64,000 nucleotides of DNA from Granulicella sp. dw_53 (lineage in GTDB: Bacteria > Acidobacteriota > Terriglobia > Terriglobales > Acidobacteriaceae). The translations under genes and the position numbers were made by a program. The stretch's first letter is position 1; each line of letters starts with the position of its first letter. The notes under the pieces were generated by a model. That model made no database searches. It had not been told where the DNA came from and saw only the letters and a program-made list of their open reading frames with translations. Of this stretch, positions 7,702-16,968 are shown piece by piece. The stretch covers positions 1-64,000 of the forward strand of contig NZ_JAAVUR010000022.1 of NCBI RefSeq assembly GCF_018449545.1. Reading direction: 5' to 3'.

Positions 7702-7720
7702 ATGGGTGGATTTTAAACTG

Positions 7721-7787
7721 TCGGTCGGGCTAACGCCCGATGCCCACCTTAGCGACGATAAAGCTGTCGCGAAGATGGGGCACCCGG
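7721..7787. repeat. REP-type hairpin element beside the RAYT gene
   Basis: The element begins cggtcgggctaacgcccga (a small hairpin), then tgcccacctt ... aagatggggcacccgg, whose arms pair around an inner gcgac ... gtcgc stem. The outer arms match the elements at 42048-42112 and 50384-50449. It fills the gap between the RAYT gene and the end of gyrA. Confidence 0.75.
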
Positions 7788-7803
7788 CTTTGGTGGCTCT
7801 TGA

Positions 7804-10695
7804 TTACTGTAGAAGCGTGCCGTCTTCGGGTTGGATTTTGGCTTCTTCTGGGGGGATGACTACGGCGGCGGCTACTTTGTCCTGATCTTCGAGGTCGAGG
7901 AGTTTTACGCCCTGGGTGCTGCGGCCGGCGGCGCGGACCTGTTTGGTGTCGATGCGGATGATCTTGCCGAACTGGCTGATGACCATCATCTCGGTGGTGT
8001 CGTCGACGAGCTGGATGCCGGTGACTTTGCCGATCTTGGCGCTGGTCTTCATATTGATGACGCCCTTGCCGCCGCGGGTCTGGAGGCGGTACTGGTCGAC
8101 GTCGGTGCGTTTGCCGTAGCCGTTCTCCGAGACGGAGAGGATGAGGCAGGGGGTGAGGCCGAGTTGTTTGTCGAGCTTGTCGAGCTCGGCGGACTTGGCG
8201 GGTTCGACCTGGTCTTCGGGGTTGCCGGAGAGGTCGAGCGGGGTGGCTGCGGCGTCGTCGATGGCGGCGGCGAGTGCGTCGGCGAGGCCCTTGGTCTCGG
8301 CGAGCTCGCGGCGCTTCTTTTCGCGGGCCTCGGCGGAGGGGGTAACGGCTGCTCCGACGACGTAGTCTCCCTTGCGGAGGTCGATGCCCTTGTTTCCGTA
8401 GGCGGGGCGGCCCATGGGGCGGAGGTCCTTCTCGTCGAAGCGGATGGCCATGCCGTCGTGGGTGGCGAGGAAGATGACCTGCTGGCCGTCGGTGATGCGG
8501 GCGGTGATCAGTTCGTCGTCCTTATCGATGCCGATGGCGATGATGCCGCGGGACATGACGTTGGAGAAGTCCTTGAGGGCGGTCTTCTTGACGGTGCCGT
8601 TGCGGGTGGCGAAGAGGATGTTCTTGCCCTCTTCGGAGAGGTCGCGGACGGGGAGGATGGTGACGACCTTCTCGCCGGGCTGGAGGTCCATGAGGGAGGC
8701 CATGGCCTTGCCCTTGCCGACGGTTCCGACGTCGGGGACTTCGTAGACCTTGAGCCAGTAGACGCGGCCGGTGTTGGTGAAGCAGAGCAGGTAGGCGTGG
8801 GTGGAGTCCACGATGAGCTGGGCGACGAAGTCTTCGTCGCGGGTCTTCATGCCGATGCGCCCGGTGCCGCCGCGCCGCTGCTGGCGGTAGGTGGAGATGG
8901 GTGTCCGCTTGAGGTAGCCGGTGTTGGAGACGGTGACGGCGACCTGCTCGTCGGCGATGAGGTCTTCGAGCTGGAGGTCGGCGGTCTCGTCGACGATCTG
9001 GGTGCGGCGGACGTCGCCGTACTTGTCGCGGGCCTCGGTGAGCTCCTTGATGATGACCTTGCGGAGCTTGGCGGGCGAGGCGAGGATGGATTCGAACTCG
9101 GCGATGTTGTCGCGGACCTCGGAGAGCTCTTTGAGGAGCTCGTCGATGGAGAGCTGGGTGAGGCGGTAGAGCTGCAGCTCGAGGATGGCGTCGATCTGAC
9201 GGTAGGAGAGGATGAGGGTGCCGGTGGTGGAGAAGGTCATGTCGACGCCGTACTTGGTGGGGTCGAGCGTGACGCCGGCGAGCTCTGTGCCGCGGAGGTT
9301 GATGGTGGTGCCGGAGAAGTAGCTGTAGAGGCGCTCGCGGGCCTCGGCGCGGCTGCCGGACTGACGGATCATCCGGATGACGTTGTCGAGGTGGTCGAGG
9401 GCGATCTGGTAGCCGAGCAGGATGTGCTCGCGGTCGCGGGCTTTGGAGAGCAGGAAGGCGGTGCGGCGGCGGACGACTTCGACGCGGTGGTCGAGGAAGG
9501 CGCGGATGGCCTTGTCGAGCGGGAGCTCCTTGGGCTGGCCGTTGTGGACGGCCAGGAAGATCATGGAGAAGGACTCCTGCATCTGGGTGTGCTTGTGGAG
9601 CTGGTTGAGGACGATCTGGTGCTCGGCTCCGCGCTTGAGGCCGATGACGATGCGCATGCCGTCGCGGTCGGACTCGTCGCGGAACTCGTCGCGGGCGATG
9701 TCGGTGATGATGCCCTCGTTGACGAGCTCGGCGATGCGCTCGATGAGCTTGTTCTTGTTGACCTGGTAGGGGATCTCGGTGACGATGATGGCCTGGCGTC
9801 CGCCGGAGATGTTCTCGATCTTGCACTTGGAGCGCATGATGAAGCGGCCGCGGCCGGTGGAGTAGGCCTGGCGGATGTTGGCGCTGCCGTAGAGGATGCC
9901 GTAGGTGGGGAAGTCTGGACCGAGGACGTGCTGGAGGCAGAGGTCGAGGTCGGAGGTGGTGTCCTGTGGCGACTTGGAGAGGAGCGCGATGCAGGCGTTC
10001 AGGACTTCGGTGAGGTTGTGGGGCGGGATGTTGGTGGCCATGCCGACGGCGATTCCAGAGCTGCCGTTGACGATGAGGTTGGGGATGCGTGCCGGGAGGA
10101 CAGTGGGCTCGACGGTGGACTCGTCGTAGTTGGGGGTGAAGTCGACGGTGTCGTAGTCGATGTCGGCGAGCATCTCGCCGGCGATGCGGGTGAGGCGGGA
10201 CTCGGTGTAACGCATGGCGGCGGGGGAGTCACCGTCGACGGAGCCGAAGTTTCCCTGACCATCTACTAATAGATAGCGGAGGGAGAAGGGCTGGGCCATG
10301 CGGACCATGGTGTCGTAGATGGCGGAGTCGCCGTGGGGATGATAGTTGCCCATGACGTGGCCGACGACCTTGGCGGACTTGGTGTATTTCTTGTTGAACT
10401 GAAGGCCCATCTCCTGCATTCCGTATAAGATACGGCGATGGACGGGCTTGAGGCCGTCACGGACATCAGGCAGGGCGCGGCCGATGATGACGGACATCGA
10501 GTAGTCGAGATACGAGCGGCGCATCTCCTCCTCGATGTTGATGGAGAGCATGAATGCGGCGCCGCGGCCCTGGACGGTGGATCCGGGAGGCCCGTCGGGA
10601 GGAGAGCCAGCCGGTGGGGGGGCGTTGGAGGCGGCATCTTGCGGGGAGGGTACTTCGGGGTTTTTCGGGTCTTCTGGAAAGAGATCGTCAGCCAT
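7804..10695 (-). CDS. gyrA: DNA gyrase subunit A
   Basis: 963 residues. The A subunit of the ATP-dependent topoisomerase that introduces negative supercoils; it carries the DNA-cleaving tyrosine. After a 48-residue Pro/Ala-rich extension, the breakage-reunion domain starts I-N-I-E-E-E-M-R-R-S-Y-L-D-Y-S-M-S-V-I. The catalytic tyrosine is Y163 (A-A-M-R-Y-T-E-S-R). The quinolone-resistance region reads H-P-H-G-D-S-A-I-Y-D with Ser124 and Asp128, the quinolone-susceptible residues. The C-terminal beta-pinwheel carries Q-R-R-G-G-T-G, a GyrA box with Thr where Lys is usual, and later T-R-G-G-K-G. A linker near 815-870 is rich in Ala and acidic residues. The length is near the longer end for GyrA. 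A TATAAT lies 13 bases before the ATG. Confidence 0.97.
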   Translation of the reverse strand: MADDLFPEDPKNPEVPSPQDAASNAPPPAGSPPDGPPGSTVQGRGAAFMLSINIEEEMRRSYLDYSMSVIIGRALPDVRDGLKPVHRRILYGMQEMGLQFNKKYTKSAKVVGHVMGNYHPHGDSAIYDTMVRMAQPFSLRYLLVDGQGNFGSVDGDSPAAMRYTESRLTRIAGEMLADIDYDTVDFTPNYDESTVEPTVLPARIPNLIVNGSSGIAVGMATNIPPHNLTEVLNACIALLSKSPQDTTSDLDLCLQHVLGPDFPTYGILYGSANIRQAYSTGRGRFIMRSKCKIENISGGRQAIIVTEIPYQVNKNKLIERIAELVNEGIITDIARDEFRDESDRDGMRIVIGLKRGAEHQIVLNQLHKHTQMQESFSMIFLAVHNGQPKELPLDKAIRAFLDHRVEVVRRRTAFLLSKARDREHILLGYQIALDHLDNVIRMIRQSGSRAEARERLYSYFSGTTINLRGTELAGVTLDPTKYGVDMTFSTTGTLILSYRQIDAILELQLYRLTQLSIDELLKELSEVRDNIAEFESILASPAKLRKVIIKELTEARDKYGDVRRTQIVDETADLQLEDLIADEQVAVTVSNTGYLKRTPISTYRQQRRGGTGRIGMKTRDEDFVAQLIVDSTHAYLLCFTNTGRVYWLKVYEVPDVGTVGKGKAMASLMDLQPGEKVVTILPVRDLSEEGKNILFATRNGTVKKTALKDFSNVMSRGIIAIGIDKDDELITARITDGQQVIFLATHDGMAIRFDEKDLRPMGRPAYGNKGIDLRKGDYVVGAAVTPSAEAREKKRRELAETKGLADALAAAIDDAAATPLDLSGNPEDQVEPAKSAELDKLDKQLGLTPCLILSVSENGYGKRTDVDQYRLQTRGGKGVINMKTSAKIGKVTGIQLVDDTTEMMVISQFGKIIRIDTKQVRAAGRSTQGVKLLDLEDQDKVAAAVVIPPEEAKIQPEDGTLLQ

Positions 10696-10708
10696 GATTT
10701 ATCTCTCT

Positions 10709-10714
10709 ATTATA
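10709..10714 (-). promoter_or_regulatory. -10 element of gyrA
   Basis: TATAAT on the minus strand, 13 bases before the gyrA ATG. Transcription from it would leave a leader of only about 6-7 bases, so gyrA may be read from a nearly leaderless mRNA. No convincing -35 hexamer is visible 17 bases upstream. Confidence 0.5.
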
Positions 10715-10849
10715 GAGGGTTTCGTGGCTGATTTACGGCTGGAACGGGTGTTGGAGGTGCTGGCTGAGGTGCCGGAGAGGGATTGAAGATTTCGAAGGAA
10801 ATACAGGAGTTAGCGGTTCAGGCGATGATCAGGGGCTCGTTCTTAAAGT

Positions 10850-10885
10850 AAGAAGGGGAGAGGACTGGTGTCCTCTCCCCTTCTT
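10850..10885 (-). terminator. Rho-independent terminator of the TonB receptor gene
   Basis: AAGAAGGGGAGAGGAC and its exact complement form a 16-base stem around a TGGT loop, 15 bases past the stop codon of the gene ending at 10900. The arms themselves supply the A and T tracts on both strands. Confidence 0.85.
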
Positions 10886-10899
10886 TTGGAACGTGGTGG

Positions 10900-13800
10900 T
10901 TAGAACTCGAACCGGACCGATCCGCGAGCGTAGAACGCGCGCTGGAAGGACTCGGGTTTGAGGTAGTCGACGTTGGGGGTGGTGGAGTTGAGCGCCGAAT
11001 CCTGGTCGATCTGGGTGAGCGACCGGGAGTTGAGGACGTTGAACATATCCCAGGAGAGCTTCAGCTTTGCGCCTTCGTGAATTGCGATTGGGTAATCGGT
11101 GTGCAGGTCGAGCTGCATGTTGGAAGCAGTGCGACCCAGCGCTCCGCGACCGGCGCCTAGAGGAATTTCTCCCTCGTTGTCGTAGACGGGGTGCGGTCCG
11201 AGGTTGGTGAGAGGAGCTCCGGCCTGACCACGGAAGCCGAGGCCTCCGGTGAGGTTCTTGAGGAAGCTGCTGGGGACGGTGTAGGAGCCATACAGGTTGG
11301 CTACATGACGGCGATCGGTGTTGAGGTAGCCAGATTTGAACTGCCCTCCCAGGAGGTTGAGCACGCCTTGTGTAAAGTCGAAGAGCGAGCTGACACCGGG
11401 ATCGGACTGGCCGTTGTCGTTACGGTACAGGCCCTCGTAGTTGCCGAAGAGCTTGGCGTAGCGGTAGTTCACACGGAGCAGGAAGTTGTGGCTGAAGTTC
11501 TTGTTGGCCTCAATCTCCAACGCCTGGTAGTGACGACGAGCGGCTGCAAAGCCGTCCGGCTTTCCGTCTGGGATGGTGAGTCCGGCGGTGTCAGGATTCA
11601 GGCCGCAGGCTCCGCCGACGGACTGACCGGAAGCGTTGGTCTGGATGCCATAGTCGAGCGGGCAGTTGGCGGGAGGGGTGGTGTCGTAGCGGACTTCCTG
11701 CTCGTTGGTGAAGTAGTCCGCCGAGGGGCCGGGGTTGCCGATTCCGAAGTTCTGAGTGAGGCCTCCCAGTGCACCTTCAGGAGAGACACCGGAGAGATCT
11801 TCCAGGATGCGAAGCAGGCGACGATCGGTGTAGCGAGCGCTGACGACGAAACCCTTGCCGACCTGACGCTCGATTCCACCGACGAACTCCTCTTCGTAGT
11901 TCAGCTTGGTACCCGCTGCAATCAGCTCTGGTGAAGAGCCGCTGATCGAGAGGCCCCTGCCTGCACCGGCGGGAACACCGTTCGTTGCGCCCGCTGCAGC
12001 GTTTCCGCTCAAGAGGTGGGCCGCATCAAGAACCGGGATTGCGGTTCCTAAGGGGCTCAGCACGACATTGTGATTTCCGTCAGACAGCGGTGCGAAGTTC
12101 GCGCGGTAGACGTCCTGCTCCTGGTTGAGGGTTCGGATAGCAGCGTCCGCGGGGAGCATCTGCGTGTAGCGAGCGTAGTTGAAGAAGACCTTGCCCTTGC
12201 GGTCGCCGAGGGGGTCGATATTGATGCCGACGCGAGGAGACCAGTTGTCATTGAAGACGTACTGCTGGACGGTTCCGTTGAGTTGTTCCTCTTCCCAGCG
12301 GATACCTGCGTTGATGCTGACACGCCTGTTGATGACCCAATCATCGTTGGCATAGAGCTGGTGGTATCCAACGCTGGTGAAGGCCTGTGGGTTACTGAAG
12401 ATGCCGCGATTCTGCGACAGATAAACCTGCGCCGGGCCGAAGCCTGGGATGTTCATCGTGGGGCACAGGGTCAAGGGGCATACCGGGTCGGGGGTGGGGT
12501 GGGTGGCAGTCGTGGAGTAGTTGAGAGCGATCAGCTTGAAGCCTGCGCTGGTCTGGACGCCGGAGATACCAGCCGGTGTCGCGATACCAGCACTGTTGGT
12601 GGTTGGGAAGGCATAGGTTCCGCCGCTGTAGCCCTTGAGCAAGTCGTAGATAGCGCGATCGAACTCATATCCGATGGAGAGGGTGTGGGTGCCGAAGAAG
12701 TGAGCAGTCTTCTCTGTCTCCGCAGTCAAGGTGTAGGCGTGGGTCTCAGGATTCTGATAGTAGCCAAGACCTGCTGCGTTGAACTGAGCGCCAGGGAGTT
12801 CCAAGTTCGGTTGCGTGGTATCCGTGATGTTAAACAAATTGCTGAAGCCAGATTCGGTGAAGTGGGTCTGCTTCGCGGTGCCAGCAATGTTGATGACCCA
12901 AGTCGGGGTGATCGCAGCGTTCAGGTGAACAACTTCATTGCGCGATCCGAAGTTCCAGCGGCTAAAAGAAGAGGAGTTTGCCTGGTTCAAGTTGGGATAA
13001 AGGGGAAAAGTATCCTGGTTGGCGTAGCCATATCCGTAATTGCTACGGGAGGGATCGCCGAACGCGGAGGCGTCGAAGGTGACAGTCTCGAAAGGCTTGT
13101 AGGTAAGCTTTCCAGCCCAGCTATAGGCGGTGATGGAGTTGGTGAAGGCGCCGCTGGCGAGAAGTCCGGAACCGGCAGGAGCGATGTACTGAACCTGATT
13201 CAAGGATGGGTTAAAGGCTCCGAAGAAGAAGAGTTTGTCATGTTTGCCCTGAAAGGGGATGTATCCGCCTATTTCAACGGCCGCGTCGTACTGGGGCACC
13301 GCGAAGATGCGACCGTGGGTGTTGACGCGATTGAAAAAGTCATCCGGATAACGTTGGGTTGCGCCGAACTGGCTCGGTGCGAAGTAGGCAGAGACTGCGC
13401 CGTGGAACTTGTTGCCGCCAGTTTTGGTGACGATGAGGGCGATACCGCCGTCAGCGCGGCCGTACTTGGGCTCGAGTGCGCCGGTCTTCACCTGCACGCC
13501 CTGGATGAAGGAGAGGTTGATGCCGGTTCCGAGAGAGCCGTAGGTGGGGCTGAAGACTCCGAGTCCACCGTAACCGACGTCGGTGAGGTTCACTCCGTCG
13601 ATGATGTACTGGTTCTCAAGACCGGTTGCGCCGCCGATGGAGGGGTTCGCCGTACCGGTGCCGCCGCCGTTGACTGCGCCGGGAGCGGTATAGAAGAGGC
13701 TGCCGACGTTACGCGCTACGGGAACCTGCTGGTAGAAGGTATAGTCCAGGTTGCTGCCGATAGCGGTCGAGACAGTATTCACTTCAATACTATTGCTGGT

Positions 13801-14175
13801 GACTTCGATGGTGTCGGCCACCGCGCCAAGTTGAACGGAGAGATCGAAGCTTGAGATACGTCCGATCACGACGTTAACGTTCTTCGACTCTGTAGAGCTA
13901 AAGCCTTGTTTTGTGACTTTGACGGTATAGACGCCGGGAGTCAGTCCGCCGACGACATAGCGTCCGGTGTTGTCGGTGACGACCTCGCGCTGGTCGGTCG
14001 GACCGGTGACCGTTATCTTTGCTTCGGGAAGACCGGCCCCACTTTGATCTGTGATGACTCCAGACAGTCCGCCGCGTGTTGCGGAGGCGTCCTGTGCGTG
14101 CAGGTGTAACTCAGTAGTGGAAAGCACTGGCAGAAGTAGCGCAGATGCAAGAATGGCCTTGACAAAGCAATTCAC
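10900..14175 (-). CDS. Giant TonB-dependent outer-membrane receptor with regulatory-like N-terminal domain
   Basis: 1091 residues from the GTG at 14173-14175, which has GGAGG six bases upstream; an in-frame TTG at 14211 is less likely. A signal peptide (A-I-L-A-S-A-L-L-L-P-V-L) is followed by a carboxypeptidase-regulatory-like beta-sandwich (G-V-I-T-D-Q-S-G-A-G-L-P-E-A to P-G-V-Y-T-V) at about 35-125. A plug domain follows (Y-I-I-D-G-V-N-L-T-D), and the rest is a 22-strand-type barrel ending S-V-R-F-E-F, with the final aromatic residue needed for barrel assembly. Such proteins are abundant in Acidobacteriota and are thought to import large substrates, possibly oligosaccharides. The substrate is not predictable. 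The gene is divergent from the GWxTD-like gene. Confidence 0.9.
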   Translation of the reverse strand: MNCFVKAILASALLLPVLSTTELHLHAQDASATRGGLSGVITDQSGAGLPEAKITVTGPTDQREVVTDNTGRYVVGGLTPGVYTVKVTKQGFSSTESKNVNVVIGRISSFDLSVQLGAVADTIEVTSNSIEVNTVSTAIGSNLDYTFYQQVPVARNVGSLFYTAPGAVNGGGTGTANPSIGGATGLENQYIIDGVNLTDVGYGGLGVFSPTYGSLGTGINLSFIQGVQVKTGALEPKYGRADGGIALIVTKTGGNKFHGAVSAYFAPSQFGATQRYPDDFFNRVNTHGRIFAVPQYDAAVEIGGYIPFQGKHDKLFFFGAFNPSLNQVQYIAPAGSGLLASGAFTNSITAYSWAGKLTYKPFETVTFDASAFGDPSRSNYGYGYANQDTFPLYPNLNQANSSSFSRWNFGSRNEVVHLNAAITPTWVINIAGTAKQTHFTESGFSNLFNITDTTQPNLELPGAQFNAAGLGYYQNPETHAYTLTAETEKTAHFFGTHTLSIGYEFDRAIYDLLKGYSGGTYAFPTTNSAGIATPAGISGVQTSAGFKLIALNYSTTATHPTPDPVCPLTLCPTMNIPGFGPAQVYLSQNRGIFSNPQAFTSVGYHQLYANDDWVINRRVSINAGIRWEEEQLNGTVQQYVFNDNWSPRVGINIDPLGDRKGKVFFNYARYTQMLPADAAIRTLNQEQDVYRANFAPLSDGNHNVVLSPLGTAIPVLDAAHLLSGNAAAGATNGVPAGAGRGLSISGSSPELIAAGTKLNYEEEFVGGIERQVGKGFVVSARYTDRRLLRILEDLSGVSPEGALGGLTQNFGIGNPGPSADYFTNEQEVRYDTTPPANCPLDYGIQTNASGQSVGGACGLNPDTAGLTIPDGKPDGFAAARRHYQALEIEANKNFSHNFLLRVNYRYAKLFGNYEGLYRNDNGQSDPGVSSLFDFTQGVLNLLGGQFKSGYLNTDRRHVANLYGSYTVPSSFLKNLTGGLGFRGQAGAPLTNLGPHPVYDNEGEIPLGAGRGALGRTASNMQLDLHTDYPIAIHEGAKLKLSWDMFNVLNSRSLTQIDQDSALNSTTPNVDYLKPESFQRAFYARGSVRFEF

Positions 14176-14510
14176 GAAAACCTCCAGGGATGAACTTGAG
14201 TTGCAAGGCAAAGGTTTTGGAGAGGAAGGAGGGGCCCAATCCAGCGGTAAGCCATATCAACTCAAAGCGTTGGAAGCGGAATAGCACGTACCGCACCAAA
14301 CCTGGCTCTCATTTGAATCATGCGGTTACATCGTCAAAAATTTTTTGCTTTCCGCGATTTCGGATTTTATTCCAATATTTATACATTTTTTAGGAGAAAT
14401 TTAACGATCCATTTTTTTGAATGTAATGATTGATGGGAATCTAACATCTTACTTTTCAATGAAATGATTAAATTTCGCAACTTAGTATTTTTTATAGGGT
14501 CAAAACTAAA
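14176..14510. other. A+T-rich divergent intergenic region
   Basis: 335 bases between two divergent envelope genes. The part from about 14310 is strikingly A+T-rich (runs such as tttttt, tatttatacatttttt, aaatgattaaattt), unlike the flanking coding DNA. It must hold both promoters, but I could not pick a convincing -35/-10 pair. No open frame or RNA was recognised. Confidence 0.6.
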
Positions 14511-16427
14511 TTGAATAAAAAATTGGATTGTAGGTTCTCTCTATTGACGCGTCCTAGTTCGTACACGAGGCGATGGTGCTTTCTGCTTTTTGTTTTAGCC
14601 GCTCTTCTTAGCGTTCCACCGTTGGCGTGGTCGGCGAAGGAGCCCGCAGTTCCGCAGAAGTACGCTCACTGGCTCAATAAAGAAGTGAACTACCTGATCA
14701 CGAACGAGGAGAGGTCTGTTTTTTTGCGCCTCACATCAGACGATGCTCGCGACAAATTCATCGAGTCGTTCTGGGCGGTGAGGAACCCATCCATCAACGC
14801 CCCGACGAATGTATTTCGAGAGGAGCATTACAGGCGCATCGAGTATGCTAACGAGCACTTCGGTTCGCTGTCGCTGGAGGATGGAGAGAGCACCGACCGC
14901 GGGATGGTGTACATCACACTCGGGGCGCCGGCGCAGATTCAGTCTTATCCAGAGTCGAAGTCTCTGCGGCCCTTGCAAATGTGGTTCTACGAGAACACCA
15001 GCGGAGCGCTTCCAACGCACTTCAATGTGCTGTTCTATAAGCAGAGTCCGGTGGAAGACTATCGCTTGTACTCTCCGACGGGCGATCGTCCCCAGAAGCT
15101 GATCAACGGGACGAACGCGGTGAACAACGATCCTGTCGCGATCAAGATGATCAACGACGACCTGGGAGTTGAAGTAGCCCACGTCGCAATTTCACTTATA
15201 CCCGGGGAGCCGGTGGATCTTAAATCACCTACTCCTTCGATGCAGTCCGACATCTTACTTAGTAATATTCGTAACTATTGGAACTTACCTCTTAATAAAG
15301 ATCAGCTCAAGCTGAGACGAGGCCAGTTAGAAGGTGTCTCTCATCGAGTTATTCTAGGTGAACAATTTACCAATCTAACTACTTTTGTAAGTCGCGGAAC
15401 TGCTGGCCAAGTTAGTCTTCACTACTTACTAAGATTTCGTGAGCCCAGGGATCTTGGGTTAGCCCAGCAGACGGATGGAAGATACTACTATTCGTTTTCA
15501 ATACAAGCCCGGCTCAAAGGACCAGACGGAAGAGAGATCTATAAAGATGTCCAGAAGATCTCCGACTACTTAAGCGAGCGCAGATTTCAGGAGATCAGCC
15601 GAATGACGCTCGGCGTTGAAGGGCGTCTGCCGATCGCACCGGGAAAATACGAGTTACAACTTTCGCTAACGAACGAGATCGGCAAGCAGACCTTTGAGCA
15701 AAGCCGCGCCATTGTGGTTCCCGAGTTTGACCATCCATTGGGGATCAGTCCCGTGTTCTTCGCCGGCACTTCACCGCCAGAGAGAGACCCGACTAGCCAA
15801 CTGCCCTTCAGCTTCTCTGGAGTTAAGTTAGCGCCTGTTGGTTCGGATAATGCTTCCATCGCGCAGGGCGACCCGCTGCGCATCCTCTTTCAGTTGTGGG
15901 AGGCTCCTGGGGTTCCAGAGAAGCTCGGAGGCAAGACCCTCAACATTAATTACCTGATCGGACAACTTGGATCGCAGGACAAGAAGGAAGAGGATCAGAA
16001 TGTGGATCGAGGTGGCTTCGACGCCTCGGGAAACTTGCTGCTTGGGAAAGATATCGAAACCGACACCATTCGCCCGGGTAACTATCGTCTGGTGATTCGA
16101 GTTACAAATCCTGACGATCACAGTACGGCTTATCAGTCTCTCAACTTCGAGATCACTCCTGCTTCGATGCGGCCTGCTCCGCTTTGGACGGTGATTACCC
16201 CTGCGAGTCCGTCGACGGATGCTGGAAACAGCTTCTATCGGGCTGGGCTCTGCGCGGTCGCCAATCAGCATCTGGATGAGGCGGTGAAGTACTTCCAAGA
16301 GGCTTTGGCTATCCAGAACACGAACCTTCCTGCTCAGCAGGCTCTCGCAGCGACCTATCGCAAGCAGGGAAACCTACAGGCCGCCGAGGATCTCGAAAAG
16401 AAGTCGCAAGGACTCGCCCGGCCCTGA
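14511..16427 (+). CDS. Exported GWxTD-type domain protein with C-terminal TPR
   Basis: 638 residues from a TTG start; no in-frame ATG precedes the signal peptide, and a TTG at 14523 is an alternative. A signal peptide (C-F-L-L-F-V-L-A-A-L-L) precedes a domain beginning Y-A-H-W-L-N-K-E-V-N-Y-L-I-T-N-E-E, then F-R-E-E-H-Y-R-R-I-E-Y-A-N-E-H-F-G, then T-D-R-G-M-V-Y-I-T-L-G-A-P. This is the pattern of the GWxTD domain common in Acidobacteriota, although the Trp of the motif is missing (E-S-T-D here). Two beta-rich regions follow. A TPR-like pair of helices ends the protein (A-V-K-Y-F-Q-E-A-L-A-I-Q-N). The function of this domain is not established. The protein is predicted to be periplasmic. Confidence 0.75.
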   Translation: MNKKLDCRFSLLTRPSSYTRRWCFLLFVLAALLSVPPLAWSAKEPAVPQKYAHWLNKEVNYLITNEERSVFLRLTSDDARDKFIESFWAVRNPSINAPTNVFREEHYRRIEYANEHFGSLSLEDGESTDRGMVYITLGAPAQIQSYPESKSLRPLQMWFYENTSGALPTHFNVLFYKQSPVEDYRLYSPTGDRPQKLINGTNAVNNDPVAIKMINDDLGVEVAHVAISLIPGEPVDLKSPTPSMQSDILLSNIRNYWNLPLNKDQLKLRRGQLEGVSHRVILGEQFTNLTTFVSRGTAGQVSLHYLLRFREPRDLGLAQQTDGRYYYSFSIQARLKGPDGREIYKDVQKISDYLSERRFQEISRMTLGVEGRLPIAPGKYELQLSLTNEIGKQTFEQSRAIVVPEFDHPLGISPVFFAGTSPPERDPTSQLPFSFSGVKLAPVGSDNASIAQGDPLRILFQLWEAPGVPEKLGGKTLNINYLIGQLGSQDKKEEDQNVDRGGFDASGNLLLGKDIETDTIRPGNYRLVIRVTNPDDHSTAYQSLNFEITPASMRPAPLWTVITPASPSTDAGNSFYRAGLCAVANQHLDEAVKYFQEALAIQNTNLPAQQALAATYRKQGNLQAAEDLEKKSQGLARP

Positions 16428-16968
16428 CGTCCTATGGGTGGATAGGACTGGGCGGATAGGACCAGGCTGGCTGCTCTGATGCCTCTTTGTATTCCTTAGG
16501 CGATATATAAGACCGTAACAGTCGCATATTTTTATTGATATGCGACCGCTTGTGTCGTATATTCGGGACATCACGGAAATGTTTCGTTTCAAAGGCTTCA
16601 AGTAGACGGGATTGGATCGCAAAAAGGAAGATCCTCGCGGGTTATCTCTTGGCGGAGACCGCGAGGATCTGGGACCGACAGACGTTGAAGTTCAGCCTGC
16701 GATTTCTTCGCATTATATATAGGCTGCGTTCGCGGACCTTCCAACTCCTACAACAGCATTTGGTTTGTGTGATGGCTCTTAGTTGAGAGCGATGCGCTGA
16801 TTTACGGCCTGCACTCGAGCGATCTGCGGCTCAAACCAAAAATAGCCAGTTTGGCCAACACTTTGACGCTTTGTCGAAGGGGCGGCTTCGTGGCTTCAAC
16901 AGCAGCCTGGGCGGCTTTGTGCCTTCGCTGTCCGGACAGAAAGATTTGGAGAGAGGTTGAGGAGCGCA
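16428..16968. other. 541-base intergenic region with two strong inverted repeats
   Basis: Two hairpins stand out. At 16521-16546, GTCGCATAT and ATATGCGAC flank an 8-base loop. At 16629-16670, AGATCCTCGCGG and its exact complement flank an 18-base loop. The first could be a terminator for the upstream gene, but it lacks a clean T tract. A tatatata stretch near 16712 may belong to a promoter for the receptor gene. No clear Fur box and no coding frame were found. Confidence 0.5.

Noticed and set aside
7831..10269. An 812-codon open frame antisense to gyrA
   Set aside because: Its translation is a Val/Gly/Asp/Glu/Leu monotone typical of the reverse strand of G+C-rich genes; gyrA on the other strand is unmistakable.
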